Shown piece after piece: positions 8,928 to 17,886 of a stretch of 64,000 nucleotides of DNA (position 1 is its first letter; each line of letters opens with the position of its first letter). This stretch comes from JAQAZP01 sp965531145 (GTDB lineage Bacteria; Acidobacteriota; JAQAZP01), in assembly GCA_965531145.1 (NCBI GenBank), contig CBESOE010000005.1, positions 26,319 through 90,318 on the forward strand, in the 5' to 3' direction. Below the pieces are notes generated by a model that saw nothing but the letters and a program-made list of their open reading frames with translations, was not told the DNA's origin and ran no database searches. The position numbers and the translations under genes are program-made.

Positions 8928-11195
8928 ATGAAAACGATCCGCTTCATCATTGCACTGCTGATCCTTGCCGGGCCGGCCCTGGCTGACGAGAAAAAGACCT
9001 ACACCATCCAGCGAGCAACTTCGGAAATCACGGTGGACGCCCACCTCGACGAAGCGGCCTGGTCAACGGCCCTCACCGTTGAACTGAACTACGAAACCTT
9101 CCCCGGCGACAACATTCCGGCCCGGGTGCGCACCGAGTGCCTGCTGACCTACGACGACACCCATCTCTACGCGGCTTTCCGGGCCCATGACCCGGAGCCG
9201 GAGAAGATCCGGGCCCACTACTCGGACCGTGATGCACCGTATAACGACGACATGGTCGGGCTGATGCTCGACACCTTCAACGACGAGCGGCGGGCCTACG
9301 AGTTCTTTGTCACCCCGCTGGGGGTGCAGATGGACCTGGTGGAGGACGATGTGAGCGGCACCGAGGACGCCTCCTGGGACGCCACCTGGACTTCGGCGGG
9401 CCGACTGACGGAGGATGGATACGTGACCGAACTGGCCATTCCCTTCCACCAGCTCAGCTTTCCCGCCGGTGAGGGAGTGCAGACCTGGGGCATCGACATC
9501 CTCCGCGCCTGGCCCCGGGACCAGAGGTTTCTCTTTCGTCTGCAGCCCCGGCAGATGGACATCGCCTGTCACTACTGCCAGGTCTCGAAACTCACCGGCC
9601 TGGAACGGCTGGAGTCGGGACGAAACCTGGCGTTCTACCCCACACTCACCGGTGTTCACACCGAACGCCGGGAGGATTTCCCCGAGGGCGGTTTTGTTAC
9701 GGAACGGGAGGAGCTGGAGCCGGGCATCACTACCCGCTGGGGCGCCACCCCCAACTTCACTGTGGTGGGTGCCATCAACCCCGACTTCTCCCAGGTGGAG
9801 GCGGACGTGGCCCAGCTGCGGATCAACCGCCAGTTCGCCCTGTTCTACCCCGAAAAGAGGCCCTTCTTTCTCGAGGATGCCGACTACTTCCAGACCCCCC
9901 TGGAGGCGGTCTACACCCGGACCGTGGCCGACCCGCTGTGGGGCGCCAGGATCACCGGCAAGCAGGGGGCTAATGCCTGGGGGTTCTTCACCGCCCAGGA
10001 CGAGGTGACCAATCTGCTCTTCCCGGGCAGCGAAAGATCAATATTCACTTCGCTGGACCAGTCCTATCTCACCGGTGTCTTCCGCTACCGCCGGGACGTG
10101 GGCCGCCACTCAAACATCGGCATGCTGGTTACCTCCCGCCAGGGGGCCAACGACTATGAAAACTCTGTCTATGGTGCCGACGGCCAGATCAGGCTCAGTG
10201 ATGCCGACACCATCCGACTGCAACTGCTGGGGTCCACCACCGCCTATCCGGACAAGGTGGCCGCGGAATACGATCAACCCCGGGGCACGTTCAGCGACCT
10301 GGCCGGCCTGGCCATCTACACCCACAGCGTTCGCAACTGGAACTGGTGGATGAGATTCCAGAGCCTGGGCCGTGACTTCCGGGCGGACAGCGGCTTCATC
10401 CCCCGGGTGGACTATCGCGCCGCGCATGCCGGGGTGCACCGCAACTGGTGGGGCACCGACGAGAACTGGTACAGCCGGATCGGTCTGGGAAGCGGCGTGG
10501 ACATTACCGAAGACCAGGACGGCAACCCGCTGGAGAAAGAGGCCGAGTTCTGGTTCGAGGTGCACGGCCCGCTGCAGTCCCACCTGGAAACCGGCGGCGG
10601 CGTGCGTGAACTGACCTTCAACGGCGAGACGTTCGACCAGGCCTTTGGCAAACTCTTCGGTGAGTTCTCACCCAACGCCTGGTTCTCCGGGCGACTGCGG
10701 CTGGACTTCGGTGACGAGCTGGATTACGCCAACACGCGGAACGGCGATCTGCTGCGGGTTCTGCCCAGCGTGACCTGCCGGCTGGGGCAACACTTCCACC
10801 TCGAGCTGGGGTACACCTACGAGCAGCTGGATGTGGCCGATCAGCGGCTGCTGGTTCCCGGACGCCTGCAGGAAGGGCGCCTGTACCAAGCCAACCTGAC
10901 CGAGCTGCGCGGGGTCTGGCAGTTCAACACCAGGAGTTTTGTCCGGGCCATCATCCAGTATGCCGACATCGATCGCGCACCCGAGCTCTATTACGAACCG
11001 GTGGACCAGCGGACCCGCGACCTCTTCGGCCAATTCCTCTACTCCTACACGCTCACCCCGCAGACCGTCTTCTTCCTCGGCTACTCGGAGAACCAGCACG
11101 GTTGGGACGACCCCTTCAGCGGCACGGACAGCATCGGCCTGACCCGCAGCGACTGGACCATCTTCGTCAAGATCGGTTACGCTTGGCTGCTGTGA
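8928..11195 (+). CDS. DUF5916 outer-membrane-type protein with carbohydrate-binding family 9-like N-terminus
   Basis: A 755-residue protein with a short signal peptide (about residues 1-19, ending A-L-A-D). Residues about 25-210 have the CBM9-like sandwich typical of this family (I-T-V-D-A-H-L-D-E-A-A-W, then an L-Y-A-A-F-R-A-H-D-P segment). The rest matches the DUF5916 beta-rich region, with the characteristic F-x-P-E-K-R-P-F-F-L-E motif and alternating aromatic strands ending in an aromatic-rich C-terminus, as expected for an outer-membrane beta barrel. DUF5916 proteins are common in Bacteroidetes and related phyla; their exact role is not established, and carbohydrate or peptide binding/transport is only suggested. 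The RBS is weak. The gene has its own promoter candidate and no co-directional partner. Confidence 0.87.
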   Translation: MKTIRFIIALLILAGPALADEKKTYTIQRATSEITVDAHLDEAAWSTALTVELNYETFPGDNIPARVRTECLLTYDDTHLYAAFRAHDPEPEKIRAHYSDRDAPYNDDMVGLMLDTFNDERRAYEFFVTPLGVQMDLVEDDVSGTEDASWDATWTSAGRLTEDGYVTELAIPFHQLSFPAGEGVQTWGIDILRAWPRDQRFLFRLQPRQMDIACHYCQVSKLTGLERLESGRNLAFYPTLTGVHTERREDFPEGGFVTEREELEPGITTRWGATPNFTVVGAINPDFSQVEADVAQLRINRQFALFYPEKRPFFLEDADYFQTPLEAVYTRTVADPLWGARITGKQGANAWGFFTAQDEVTNLLFPGSERSIFTSLDQSYLTGVFRYRRDVGRHSNIGMLVTSRQGANDYENSVYGADGQIRLSDADTIRLQLLGSTTAYPDKVAAEYDQPRGTFSDLAGLAIYTHSVRNWNWWMRFQSLGRDFRADSGFIPRVDYRAAHAGVHRNWWGTDENWYSRIGLGSGVDITEDQDGNPLEKEAEFWFEVHGPLQSHLETGGGVRELTFNGETFDQAFGKLFGEFSPNAWFSGRLRLDFGDELDYANTRNGDLLRVLPSVTCRLGQHFHLELGYTYEQLDVADQRLLVPGRLQEGRLYQANLTELRGVWQFNTRSFVRAIIQYADIDRAPELYYEPVDQRTRDLFGQFLYSYTLTPQTVFFLGYSENQHGWDDPFSGTDSIGLTRSDWTIFVKIGYAWLL

Positions 11196-11204
11196 AACTC
11201 CTGC

Positions 11205-11520
11205 TCACTCCTCCCCGAAGGCCCCGGCAGCCAGCCGACCACCCATGCCCACCAGCTCCGGATCGTAGGCGATGAAGCTGATCCGCGGCATACTGGTCAC
11301 CGCCACTCCGTCGTAGTTGAAGCCCCGCACGTGGCAGGGGAAGGAAGTGCCCGGCCCGGGCACGGTGAGAATCTCGTCGATGCCGTCATTGTCCAGGTCA
11401 CCGCAAGCCACCACCACGCCGAGCCCCGAGGTCTCGCCGTAGGCGAAGAAGTCCACCCCCGGCATCGGTTCCAGCGTACCGCCGTCATAACTCCAGCCGC
11501 AGACCCGCGGGCCCATTGCT
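11205..11520 (-). pseudogene. C-terminal remnant of an FG-GAP propeller protein
   Basis: On the minus strand, about 100 codons encode the end of the same propeller module found elsewhere in this window: V-C-G-W-S-Y-D-G-G, P-G-V-D-F-F-A-Y-G, ACGDLDNDGIDEILT, a degraded PGPGTSFPCHVRGF, and the closing strand G-G-R-L-A-A-G-A-F with a stop. Homology begins abruptly near 11515, and upstream the frame continues into antisense of an unrelated fragment. Only one and a half blades remain, with no start or signal peptide, so this is a truncated gene end rather than a functional gene. Confidence 0.75.
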
Positions 11521-12521
11521 GGGCCACAAATGGCGTGCCTGTCTGCACCGCGACAGCGATGCAGCGAGAACCGCTGGTGGTTAGCGACGGTGCCGGCGGG
11601 GTGATCATCGCTTGGGAAGATTATCGCTACGGCTATTCGGACATCATGGCCCAGAGGGTGGACGGTTCGGGCAACCCACTGTGGAATGCGGATGGCAATG
11701 CCATCAGCACCGCATCGGAGTACCAGTGGCATCACACCATGGCCAGCGACGGCGACGGCGGTACCGACTTTCCCCTCACCGAGTACAAGGTCTTTGCCCA
11801 CACCTCCGACCCCTGGGTCTTCTGGGAGTCGGGTGTGCGCAGCGGCTGCTCGGTGGACAACCTGGCCCCGGGGGCGCCACTGACCCTGCTTGGCCTGCCG
11901 GATGAGACTGACGTCCTGCTCACCTGGGAAGCCAGTGGCGAGGACGACGAGGACCTGGCCCACTACAACGTCTACCGCGGCAGTACTCCTGGTTTCGTGG
12001 CTGACGAGAACACACTGATCGGCACGGTCACCGACATCGAGTTCACCGACACCACCCCCGGGCACGGCACCTGGTATTACCGGGTGGCCGGCGAAGATGT
12101 GCACGGTAACGTGGGTTCGCCTTCCAACGAGACTGCGGTTCCCCTGTCCACCTCAACCGTGGCCGCGTCACTGACCTGCATGCCGTCCTCGGGTGTTCTG
12201 CCCTTTGTCACCGGCTTCACGGTTCAGATGACCAACCAGTATGACGGGCTGACCCGCCGCATTGCCGGGCGGATCAACGTCACCCTGGCCAACGGCACGT
12301 CCTACGGTAACTGGCGGGCAGGCAGTACCAATATCGCCGCCGGCAGCACCTATGTCACCGGTTGGAACCAGCCTATCCCGGCACTGGCTCCACTGGTGGG
12401 TGACAACCTGTTCCGGCTGGTGGCCGCCGACGTGACCCCGGCCCCCTGGAACCAGCCCCCCTATCCCCCGGCCGGGGATACGGATTCCGATACGGCTACT
12501 CTTACCGACATCGCACCATGA
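11520..12521 (+). pseudogene. Remnant of a large extracellular repeat/fibronectin III-type protein
   Basis: This plus-strand frame is open but has no credible start. Recognisable parts in order: a repeat unit W-A-T-N-G-V-P-V-C-T-A followed by VVSDGAGGVIIAWEDYR and MAQRVDGSGNPLWNADG; a second unit broken inside its S-D-G-D-G-G motif; an FN3-like domain (APLTLLGLPDETDVLLTWEA ... YYRVAGEDVHGNVG); and a beta-rich C-terminal domain ending in D-T-A-T-L-T-D-I-A-P. The first unit starts exactly where the minus-strand FG-GAP remnant ends, and the second unit jumps in mid-motif to another domain. That suggests at least two deletion or rearrangement joints. It is most likely the decayed 3' part of a long surface protein. 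Confidence 0.7.
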
Positions 12522-12528
12522 GGTCGTT

Positions 12529-14217
12529 CTACTGGATGTAGCCGAGATTGCGCAGCTTCTCCATCTCCCGCTCCCGGTTGGGGTCCGGGGCATACTCTCT
12601 GGAAATGGTGCGCAGCAGGGCCGATCGGTCGGTGCCCGGATAATCGGTGACCATGCGGATAGGCTGACGCTGGAGACGCTCGGGTGTGAGTGCCTCCTCA
12701 AGGACACCGCCGCGCTTTGGCGCCAATGCCAGCATCCGGCCGTCCTGGGGCAGGCCCAGCAGGTAGAGCAGGGTGGGCGCCACCTGGTAGATGGTGGCCG
12801 GCGGGGTCAATGCTGTTGAACGGATGTCCGGGCCGTGGATGATCACCACCCCTTCCAGTCGGTGGGCGCCCGAGATGTCACTGTGTCGCATCCGCACCTG
12901 GACGAAGTTGAAGCTCTCCTTTCCCTCCCAGACCTTGTCGGTGAACAGGGCCTCTGGTGAGAAACGCACGGTGGCGGCTGGTTTGTCCGACTGCCAACCC
13001 GGTTCGGTTGTGTGATCAACCACCAGGTCGAATAGTGGTTCGTTCTCATCGGTGTGCAGTGTCTGCAGCCGGTGACAGATCTCTTCCGCCTTTTCCACCG
13101 AGGCCAGGTCGAGCCAGATCGATTTGTCGTGGCGATACATCTCGTCGATGGCAAATATCGCTCCCCCACCACCCTCCTTCATCAGGCCCAGTTCCTCGAG
13201 CAGAACCTCCAGCCGGAAGTGGTAGGCCTCGCCGGGCTGGATCGGGCCGCCGCCGTGATCGGAGACAATGGCAATGGTGGCGTTGTCCGGGGCCAGTTGG
13301 CGGATCTCACCGAGGAAGTGGTCCATCAGCCGGTAGTAGGCACTGATCACCCTGGCCCGGCCGACATCGGGTGAACCGTCCTGGGGAAACTGCTGGGACG
13401 CAGGGTCCATGTGGCGCCAGGTGATGTGCTGGGCCACGTCGGTGCCGGAGAAGTAGACGGCGACAAAGGGGGTGACCTCCCGGGCGGCGATGACCCGCAG
13501 GGTGGCCATGGTGCGGGCATCGTTGATCAGCGTGTCCTGGAGGAACTTGCTGCGGGCGATCTCCCCGGCCAGTTGCCCGGGCATGCGCACCACGGCCTCG
13601 TCCTTGAGTGTGTCAGCAAACCCCTCGGGGTGGACCTGCCCCGGCTGGGGCTTCTCCGGGTCGAAGCCCTTGGCGATGTAATAGCCGTCGATGGCCTCGG
13701 CCGGGTACGAACCGAACCAGTTGATCACCGTTGAACGCAGGCCAACCGCACCGGCCAATTCCCAGACGGCCGGTGAGCGGCGGTCCGGGGGGCCGCTCTC
13801 CACGGCCTCGTAACTGCCGGGAAGCTTGACCAGGAAGTTGACCACCCCGTGCTCGAATCGTGGCATACCGGTGGCAATGGTGGCCCAGAGCGCGGGTGAG
13901 ATGGTGGGGTTCTCGGAGAGCAGCACGCCGCTGGCGCCCTCCTTCGCCAGTGCGGCAAAGTTGGGCAGCTCTCCACGGTCGATCATCGGCTGCAGCAGGT
14001 CCCAGGTGATGCCGTCGATCCCCACCAGCCACACCGGCCCCGACGCCGCAGCCGAGGGTGCCGGCCCGCCCAGCTGGCCCGGGTAGGTCATCCCCGGGAA
14101 ATCGGCGGCCGTCTTCTCCGCCGGGAAGACCGGCATCTGGAAATCGTCCTCAGGCGCAGTGCATCCGGCAGCAGCCAGAACCAGAATCATGACGATGACG
14201 TGGTGGCTACGGATCAC
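12529..14217 (-). CDS. Lipoprotein alkaline-phosphatase-superfamily phosphodiesterase
   Basis: A 562-residue protein of the type I phosphodiesterase/nucleotide pyrophosphatase family. I start it at the GTG at 14217, which follows GGAGAGGAAA; a longer reading to 14298 has no ribosome site. The N-terminus (VIRSHHVIVMILVLAAAGC) is a lipoprotein signal with Cys in a lipobox (A-A-G-C), so the enzyme should be membrane-anchored. The catalytic layout is visible: V-G-I-D-G-x-x-W-D near residue 75, the P-T-I-S-P-A-L-W nucleophile region, the SGTDVAQHITW region and the late metal site V-S-D-H-G-G-G. Such enzymes cleave phosphodiester or phosphonate bonds; the substrate is unknown. It is divergent from the FG-GAP gene at 14550. 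Confidence 0.88.
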   Translation of the reverse strand: MIRSHHVIVMILVLAAAGCTAPEDDFQMPVFPAEKTAADFPGMTYPGQLGGPAPSAAASGPVWLVGIDGITWDLLQPMIDRGELPNFAALAKEGASGVLLSENPTISPALWATIATGMPRFEHGVVNFLVKLPGSYEAVESGPPDRRSPAVWELAGAVGLRSTVINWFGSYPAEAIDGYYIAKGFDPEKPQPGQVHPEGFADTLKDEAVVRMPGQLAGEIARSKFLQDTLINDARTMATLRVIAAREVTPFVAVYFSGTDVAQHITWRHMDPASQQFPQDGSPDVGRARVISAYYRLMDHFLGEIRQLAPDNATIAIVSDHGGGPIQPGEAYHFRLEVLLEELGLMKEGGGGAIFAIDEMYRHDKSIWLDLASVEKAEEICHRLQTLHTDENEPLFDLVVDHTTEPGWQSDKPAATVRFSPEALFTDKVWEGKESFNFVQVRMRHSDISGAHRLEGVVIIHGPDIRSTALTPPATIYQVAPTLLYLLGLPQDGRMLALAPKRGGVLEEALTPERLQRQPIRMVTDYPGTDRSALLRTISREYAPDPNREREMEKLRNLGYIQ

Positions 14218-14549
14218 GGTTTCCTCTCCCGGGATGAGTGGTTTTCGTTGGTCAAGGGTATTGGAAGGTGCAACTCCAATCAAGCGGCCAGGGATCAATC
14301 GGTTACTGGATCAGCCCGGGAGATTTCGAAAACGTAATAGTTCTGAGCCCGACATTTTGTGAGAGAAAACCGGAATCGCCAACATCATGTTTATTTTTAG
14401 CGACTTGCAACGGCAACCACTGATTGTCAGCAAGGCATATATGTTGCAATAAATTATTCACTTGACGAAAACGTAATTAAAGCCACACAGTATCAGTATG
14501 CATTTGAATCGATGCTGCTACGCCAGCCATTGAAAACAGGAGAAGTACC
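14218..14549. other. AT-rich divergent intergenic region with a 12-base direct repeat
   Basis: It separates the lipoprotein gene (minus) from the FG-GAP gene (plus) and is visibly more AT-rich than its surroundings. The 12-mer CGAAAACGTAAT occurs at 14327-14338 and again at 14466-14477. The second copy directly follows a TTGA sequence (TTGACG, 14462-14467) that could be a -35 box, though no good -10 box follows at 16-18 bases. The paired copies may be a regulator-binding site. No gene is seen. Confidence 0.4.
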
Positions 14550-15701
14550 ATGAACCTGAATCATACCTGGAACGGGATATCCGCGAAGTTCGGCGCTGTT
14601 CTCGCGCTGCTCTTTCTTTCAATCTCTTTGTGCAGTCTGGTCCCGGCCGGGGCGGATGATTTCGGCTACATCGGATCAGATGGAACTCCCTACATCGTCA
14701 CCGGTCCGGGCACTGGGTCGAACAACGATCCGCTGGTCCGGGTTTTCGACCCGCTGGCCACCGATGAACCGCTGTCCGAGTGGATAGCCTACGGGGTTCC
14801 CCGGTATGGCGCCAACGTGGCGGTGGGCCAGCTGGACGGGGACATGGAACCGGAAGTGATCACCGGGCCGGGGCCCGGATCGCAGTTCGGACCCCACGTG
14901 CGTGGTTTTGAGATCGACGGCACGGCGATCGGTGATATCTCATTCTTCGCCTATGGCACCGACAAGTGGGGCGTCAACGTGGCCCTTGGTGATCTGGACA
15001 ATGACGGCATCGATGAAATCGTCACCGGCGCGGGGCCGGGGCCGATCTACGGCCCCCACGTCCGCGGCTGGAGCTATGACGGCACCGGCGAACCGACGTC
15101 CATTACCCAAGTCAACTTCCTGGCCTACGGCTCCTGGAAGTGGGGGGTCAACGTGGCCTGCGGTGACATCGATGGTGACGGCTTTGACGAAATCGTCACC
15201 GGCGGCGGTCCCGGACCGGTCTTCGGCCCCCATGTCCGCGGCTGGAACTACGACGGCCTGGCCGACACCACCCCCATCGATCAGATCAACTTCATGGCCT
15301 ACGACTCACGGAAACGGGGGGTCAACGTGGCCTGCGGTGACATCGACGGTGACGGCGTGGCGGAGATCATCACCGCTCCGGGTCCCGGTCCGCAATACAG
15401 TTCGCACATCAGGGGGTGGCACTGGAACGGTGTCGACCCGGTGGAGCAGATCGCCGGGGTGGACTTCATCGCCTACAACGGCCGCTACCGCAAGATGGGC
15501 GCCAACGTTGGCTGCGCCGACGTGGACGGAGACGGGATCGACGAGATCCTCACCGGCCCGGGTCCCAAACCGCAATACGATGCCTGGGTAAAGGTGTTCT
15601 CCTATGACGGCACAGGTGTGCAGGAGACCATCGACTTCATCGCCTACGACCCCGATGATTTCAACTACGGGGTGAAGGTCAGCGGGACCAGGGCGCGATA
15701 G
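14550..15701 (+). CDS. Secreted stand-alone FG-GAP propeller protein
   Basis: A 383-residue protein made of a signal peptide (hydrophobic residues about 12-35, ending P-A-G-A-D-D) and one copy of the propeller module shared by other proteins here. It opens with I-V-T-G-P-G-T-G-S-N-N-D-P-L-V-R-V-F, continues through five loop-containing blades (such as GDLDNDGIDEIVTGAGPG and GDIDGDGFDEIVTGGGPG) each followed by a G-P-H-V-R-G-W/F-type strand, and ends with G-V-K-V-S-G-T. The acidic loops resemble the calcium sites of integrin alpha FG-GAP repeats. This is the minimal form of the module, so it probably folds on its own. The function is unknown; secretion and ligand or calcium binding are inferred. 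The start follows AGGAGAAG. Confidence 0.87.
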   Translation: MNLNHTWNGISAKFGAVLALLFLSISLCSLVPAGADDFGYIGSDGTPYIVTGPGTGSNNDPLVRVFDPLATDEPLSEWIAYGVPRYGANVAVGQLDGDMEPEVITGPGPGSQFGPHVRGFEIDGTAIGDISFFAYGTDKWGVNVALGDLDNDGIDEIVTGAGPGPIYGPHVRGWSYDGTGEPTSITQVNFLAYGSWKWGVNVACGDIDGDGFDEIVTGGGPGPVFGPHVRGWNYDGLADTTPIDQINFMAYDSRKRGVNVACGDIDGDGVAEIITAPGPGPQYSSHIRGWHWNGVDPVEQIAGVDFIAYNGRYRKMGANVGCADVDGDGIDEILTGPGPKPQYDAWVKVFSYDGTGVQETIDFIAYDPDDFNYGVKVSGTRAR

Positions 15702-15713
15702 CAACAGCCACAT

Positions 15714-15736
15714 CCGCCGGGGGATTCCCCCGGCGG
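15714..15736 (+). terminator. Strong GC hairpin after the FG-GAP gene
   Basis: Perfect 10-bp stem CCGCCGGGGG (15714-15723) / CCCCCGGCGG (15727-15736) with a 3-base loop, 13 bases after the stop. No T-run follows directly (T-rich sequence appears only near 15778), so it may be a factor-dependent terminator or an RNA-stabilising hairpin. Confidence 0.55.
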
Positions 15737-15866
15737 CCCCCGCCGCCGGTACGAGATTACACGAGATACTGGCTCGCCTTTTACATTTTTTTTACACTTC
15801 GATGAGCGATTTTCATTTGCCCCGGACGGCTGAACTGATACCCTCGGTTCAACCAAAAGGAGACAC

Positions 15867-16949
15867 ATGATAGTTCCAAAGCTCACCATCGGCAGCATAA
15901 CCGCGGACGTACCCATCGTTCAGGGCGGCATGGGCGTGCGGGTCTCGCTGGCCTCCCTGGCCTCCGCCGTGGCCAACGAGGGCGGTATCGGCACCATCTC
16001 CAGCATCGGGCTGGGTGACACGGAAGCTTCCAAGGACAAGTACGAGCAGATGTCCCGCGAGGCACTGGTGTCCGAGATCCGTAAGGCAAAAACCATGACC
16101 GACGGCCACCTGGCCGTCAATATCATGGGTGTGCTCTCCAACGCCGATGACCTGATCATTGCCTCGGTGAAGGAAGGCATCAAGATCATCGTCTACGGCG
16201 CCGGCCTGCCCACCAAGACTCCAGCCCTGGTGGAAGGCTACGATGTGAACCTGGTGCCGATCATCAGTTCGGTGAGAATCGCGGAGTTCATCCTCAGGTC
16301 CTGGGACAAACGGTTCAACCGCATCCCCGAGGCCTTTATCCTGGAAGGGCCCCTTGCCGGCGGGCACCTCGGTTTTTCGGATGAACAACTGGATAACATA
16401 GACGATTTCTCTCTCGACATACTGCTGCCTGCGGTTCTCGAGGCGATCAAGCCGTATGAAGACAAATACGGCAGAAAGATCCCCATCATCCCGGCCGGAG
16501 GGATTTACACCGGCAGCGACATCGCCCGGATGCTGAATATGGGCGCTTCGGGCGTGCAGATGGGCACCCGGTTCGTGGTTACCGAGGAATGCGGTGTGTC
16601 CCAGGAATTCAAGCAGGCCTACATCGATGCAACGGAAGAGGACATCGTCATCATCAAGAGCCCGGTGGGCATGCCGGGCCGGGCCATCCGCAACCCGTTT
16701 CTCAAAGTGCTGGAGGACGGGGGCAGACACCGGATACGATGCCACTACCGCTGCCTTACCGCCTGCAACATCGACAAGGCCAAGTACTGCATCGCCGATG
16801 CCCTGGTGAAATCCTATTTCGGGGACGTGGACAACGGCCTGGTGTTCTGCGGGCAGAACGCCCACCGCATCGACCGGATGACCACAGTCAGAGAACTGAT
16901 GAACGAGCTGGTCACCGAACTGCAGGCGGAACAGCCGGCCGTGGCCTGA
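15867..16949 (+). CDS. Nitronate monooxygenase-like FMN protein
   Basis: A 360-residue TIM-barrel flavoprotein of the nitronate monooxygenase/2-nitropropane dioxygenase-FabK group. Visible motifs: IVQGGMGVRVS near the N-terminus, an EGPLAGGHLGF segment holding the conserved glycines and His, and the FMN-phosphate motif IPAGGIYTGSDIARMLNMG followed by G-V-Q-M-G-T-R-F. Near the C-terminus there is a Cys-rich stretch (R-C-H-Y-R-C-L-T-A-C-N then Y-C-I) that textbook NMOs lack but which I associate with the longer anaerobe-type subgroup. It oxidises nitronates or acts as an enoyl reductase-like flavoenzyme; the actual substrate is not decidable. The ATG follows AAAAGGAGA. It appears monocistronic. 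Confidence 0.88.
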   Translation: MIVPKLTIGSITADVPIVQGGMGVRVSLASLASAVANEGGIGTISSIGLGDTEASKDKYEQMSREALVSEIRKAKTMTDGHLAVNIMGVLSNADDLIIASVKEGIKIIVYGAGLPTKTPALVEGYDVNLVPIISSVRIAEFILRSWDKRFNRIPEAFILEGPLAGGHLGFSDEQLDNIDDFSLDILLPAVLEAIKPYEDKYGRKIPIIPAGGIYTGSDIARMLNMGASGVQMGTRFVVTEECGVSQEFKQAYIDATEEDIVIIKSPVGMPGRAIRNPFLKVLEDGGRHRIRCHYRCLTACNIDKAKYCIADALVKSYFGDVDNGLVFCGQNAHRIDRMTTVRELMNELVTELQAEQPAVA

Positions 16950-16992
16950 TCGCCCCGGCCGGGAATCGCCGGACGGCACCCGCAATTGCCAC

Positions 16993-17021
16993 TTGTCCTT
17001 TCCGCCGGAAAACCCTATTAA
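16993..17021 (+). promoter_or_regulatory. Candidate promoter of the kinase/Fe-S operon
   Basis: TTGTCC (16993-16998), a 17-base spacer and TATTAA (17016-17021), about 110 bases upstream of the ATG at 17133. Confidence 0.4.
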
Positions 17022-17132
17022 TAGAGTAAAACCGTACAGATCTCATTGGCGATATTTCCGGTTCCGAGAGCCGCCGTCCGGGCGGAGGACCGTGTCCGGA
17101 CGCCGGCTCCCCGCACGCTGGGGGGGACGCAC

Positions 17133-17855
17133 ATGAAACAGACCAAGACCGAAGGGATCGAGAAGCTGGTGGAGCACCAGCTCGGGCTCTGGCAGACCAG
17201 GCGGAAGATCAGCGAGGAGCGAATCCGCCGGGAGACCGACCCCGGGCGCACGCTCAGTTTCATCACCCTCTCCCGGGATGCGGGCAACGGCGGGGTGGCC
17301 GTGGCCCAGGGCCTGGCCGAACGGCTGGGCTGGCGGGTCTTCGACAGCGAGATCGTGGAGTACATCGCCCAGCGGTCCAGCATCCACAAGGACCTCATCG
17401 ATACGCTGGACGAGTCGGCCCGGGACTTCGTCACCGATGCGGTGATGGCCCTGGTGGGCGCCGTGGAGCACCGCGAGTATGGCTCGTCCGACTATCGCCA
17501 GTCGCTCTTCTCCACCATGGCCATCATCGCCGAGCACGGCGAAGCGGTGATTCTCGGCCGGGGCGGCAGCATCGTCCTCGAGGGGTTCAGGGGCAGTTTG
17601 CGGGTGCGGCTCATCGCCCCGCTGCCGGTGCGGGTGGACCGGGTGGCCGAGGAACTGTCCATCAGCGCCCCGGAGGCGGAGAAGCTGGTCCGCCAGACCG
17701 ATCGTGAGCGGAAGGTGTTTATCAAAAAACAGTTCAACCGTGACATCGACGACCCCTGTCTCTACGACCTGGTGATCAACACCGCAGGGATGACCTCCGG
17801 CGAGGTGGTATCGCTGATCTGGCAGGCTGCCCGGATACGCAATCCGGGTATCTGA
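17133..17855 (+). CDS. Cytidylate kinase-like family protein
   Basis: A 240-residue protein of the cytidylate-kinase-like (AAK) family. I begin it at the ATG at 17133, just after a G-rich stretch; a start at 17046 would add a 29-residue tail of low-complexity Arg/Pro character. The N-terminal nucleotide-binding strand reads FITLSRDAGNGGVAVAQGLA, a relaxed P-loop, followed by W-R-V-F-D-S-E-I-V and later I-L-G-R-G-G-S-I-V and D-R-E-R-K-V-F-I-K-K-Q-F, all typical of this group. These proteins resemble CMP kinase but usually lack proof of CMP phosphorylation. The 4Fe-4S protein gene follows 31 bases downstream, suggesting co-transcription. Confidence 0.85.
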   Translation: MKQTKTEGIEKLVEHQLGLWQTRRKISEERIRRETDPGRTLSFITLSRDAGNGGVAVAQGLAERLGWRVFDSEIVEYIAQRSSIHKDLIDTLDESARDFVTDAVMALVGAVEHREYGSSDYRQSLFSTMAIIAEHGEAVILGRGGSIVLEGFRGSLRVRLIAPLPVRVDRVAEELSISAPEAEKLVRQTDRERKVFIKKQFNRDIDDPCLYDLVINTAGMTSGEVVSLIWQAARIRNPGI

Positions 17856-17886
17856 TTGCCCGTACTGTTTCTGTTATTATTTATGT

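Noticed and set aside
11331..11519. 5' part of the plus-strand 396-codon frame as coding sequence
   Set aside because: This portion is simply the antisense of the FG-GAP remnant; recognisable plus-strand homology begins only near 11520.
14462..14490. TTGACG as a proper -35 promoter box for the stand-alone propeller
   Set aside because: No acceptable -10 sequence is present at 16-18 bases; kept only as part of the direct-repeat note.
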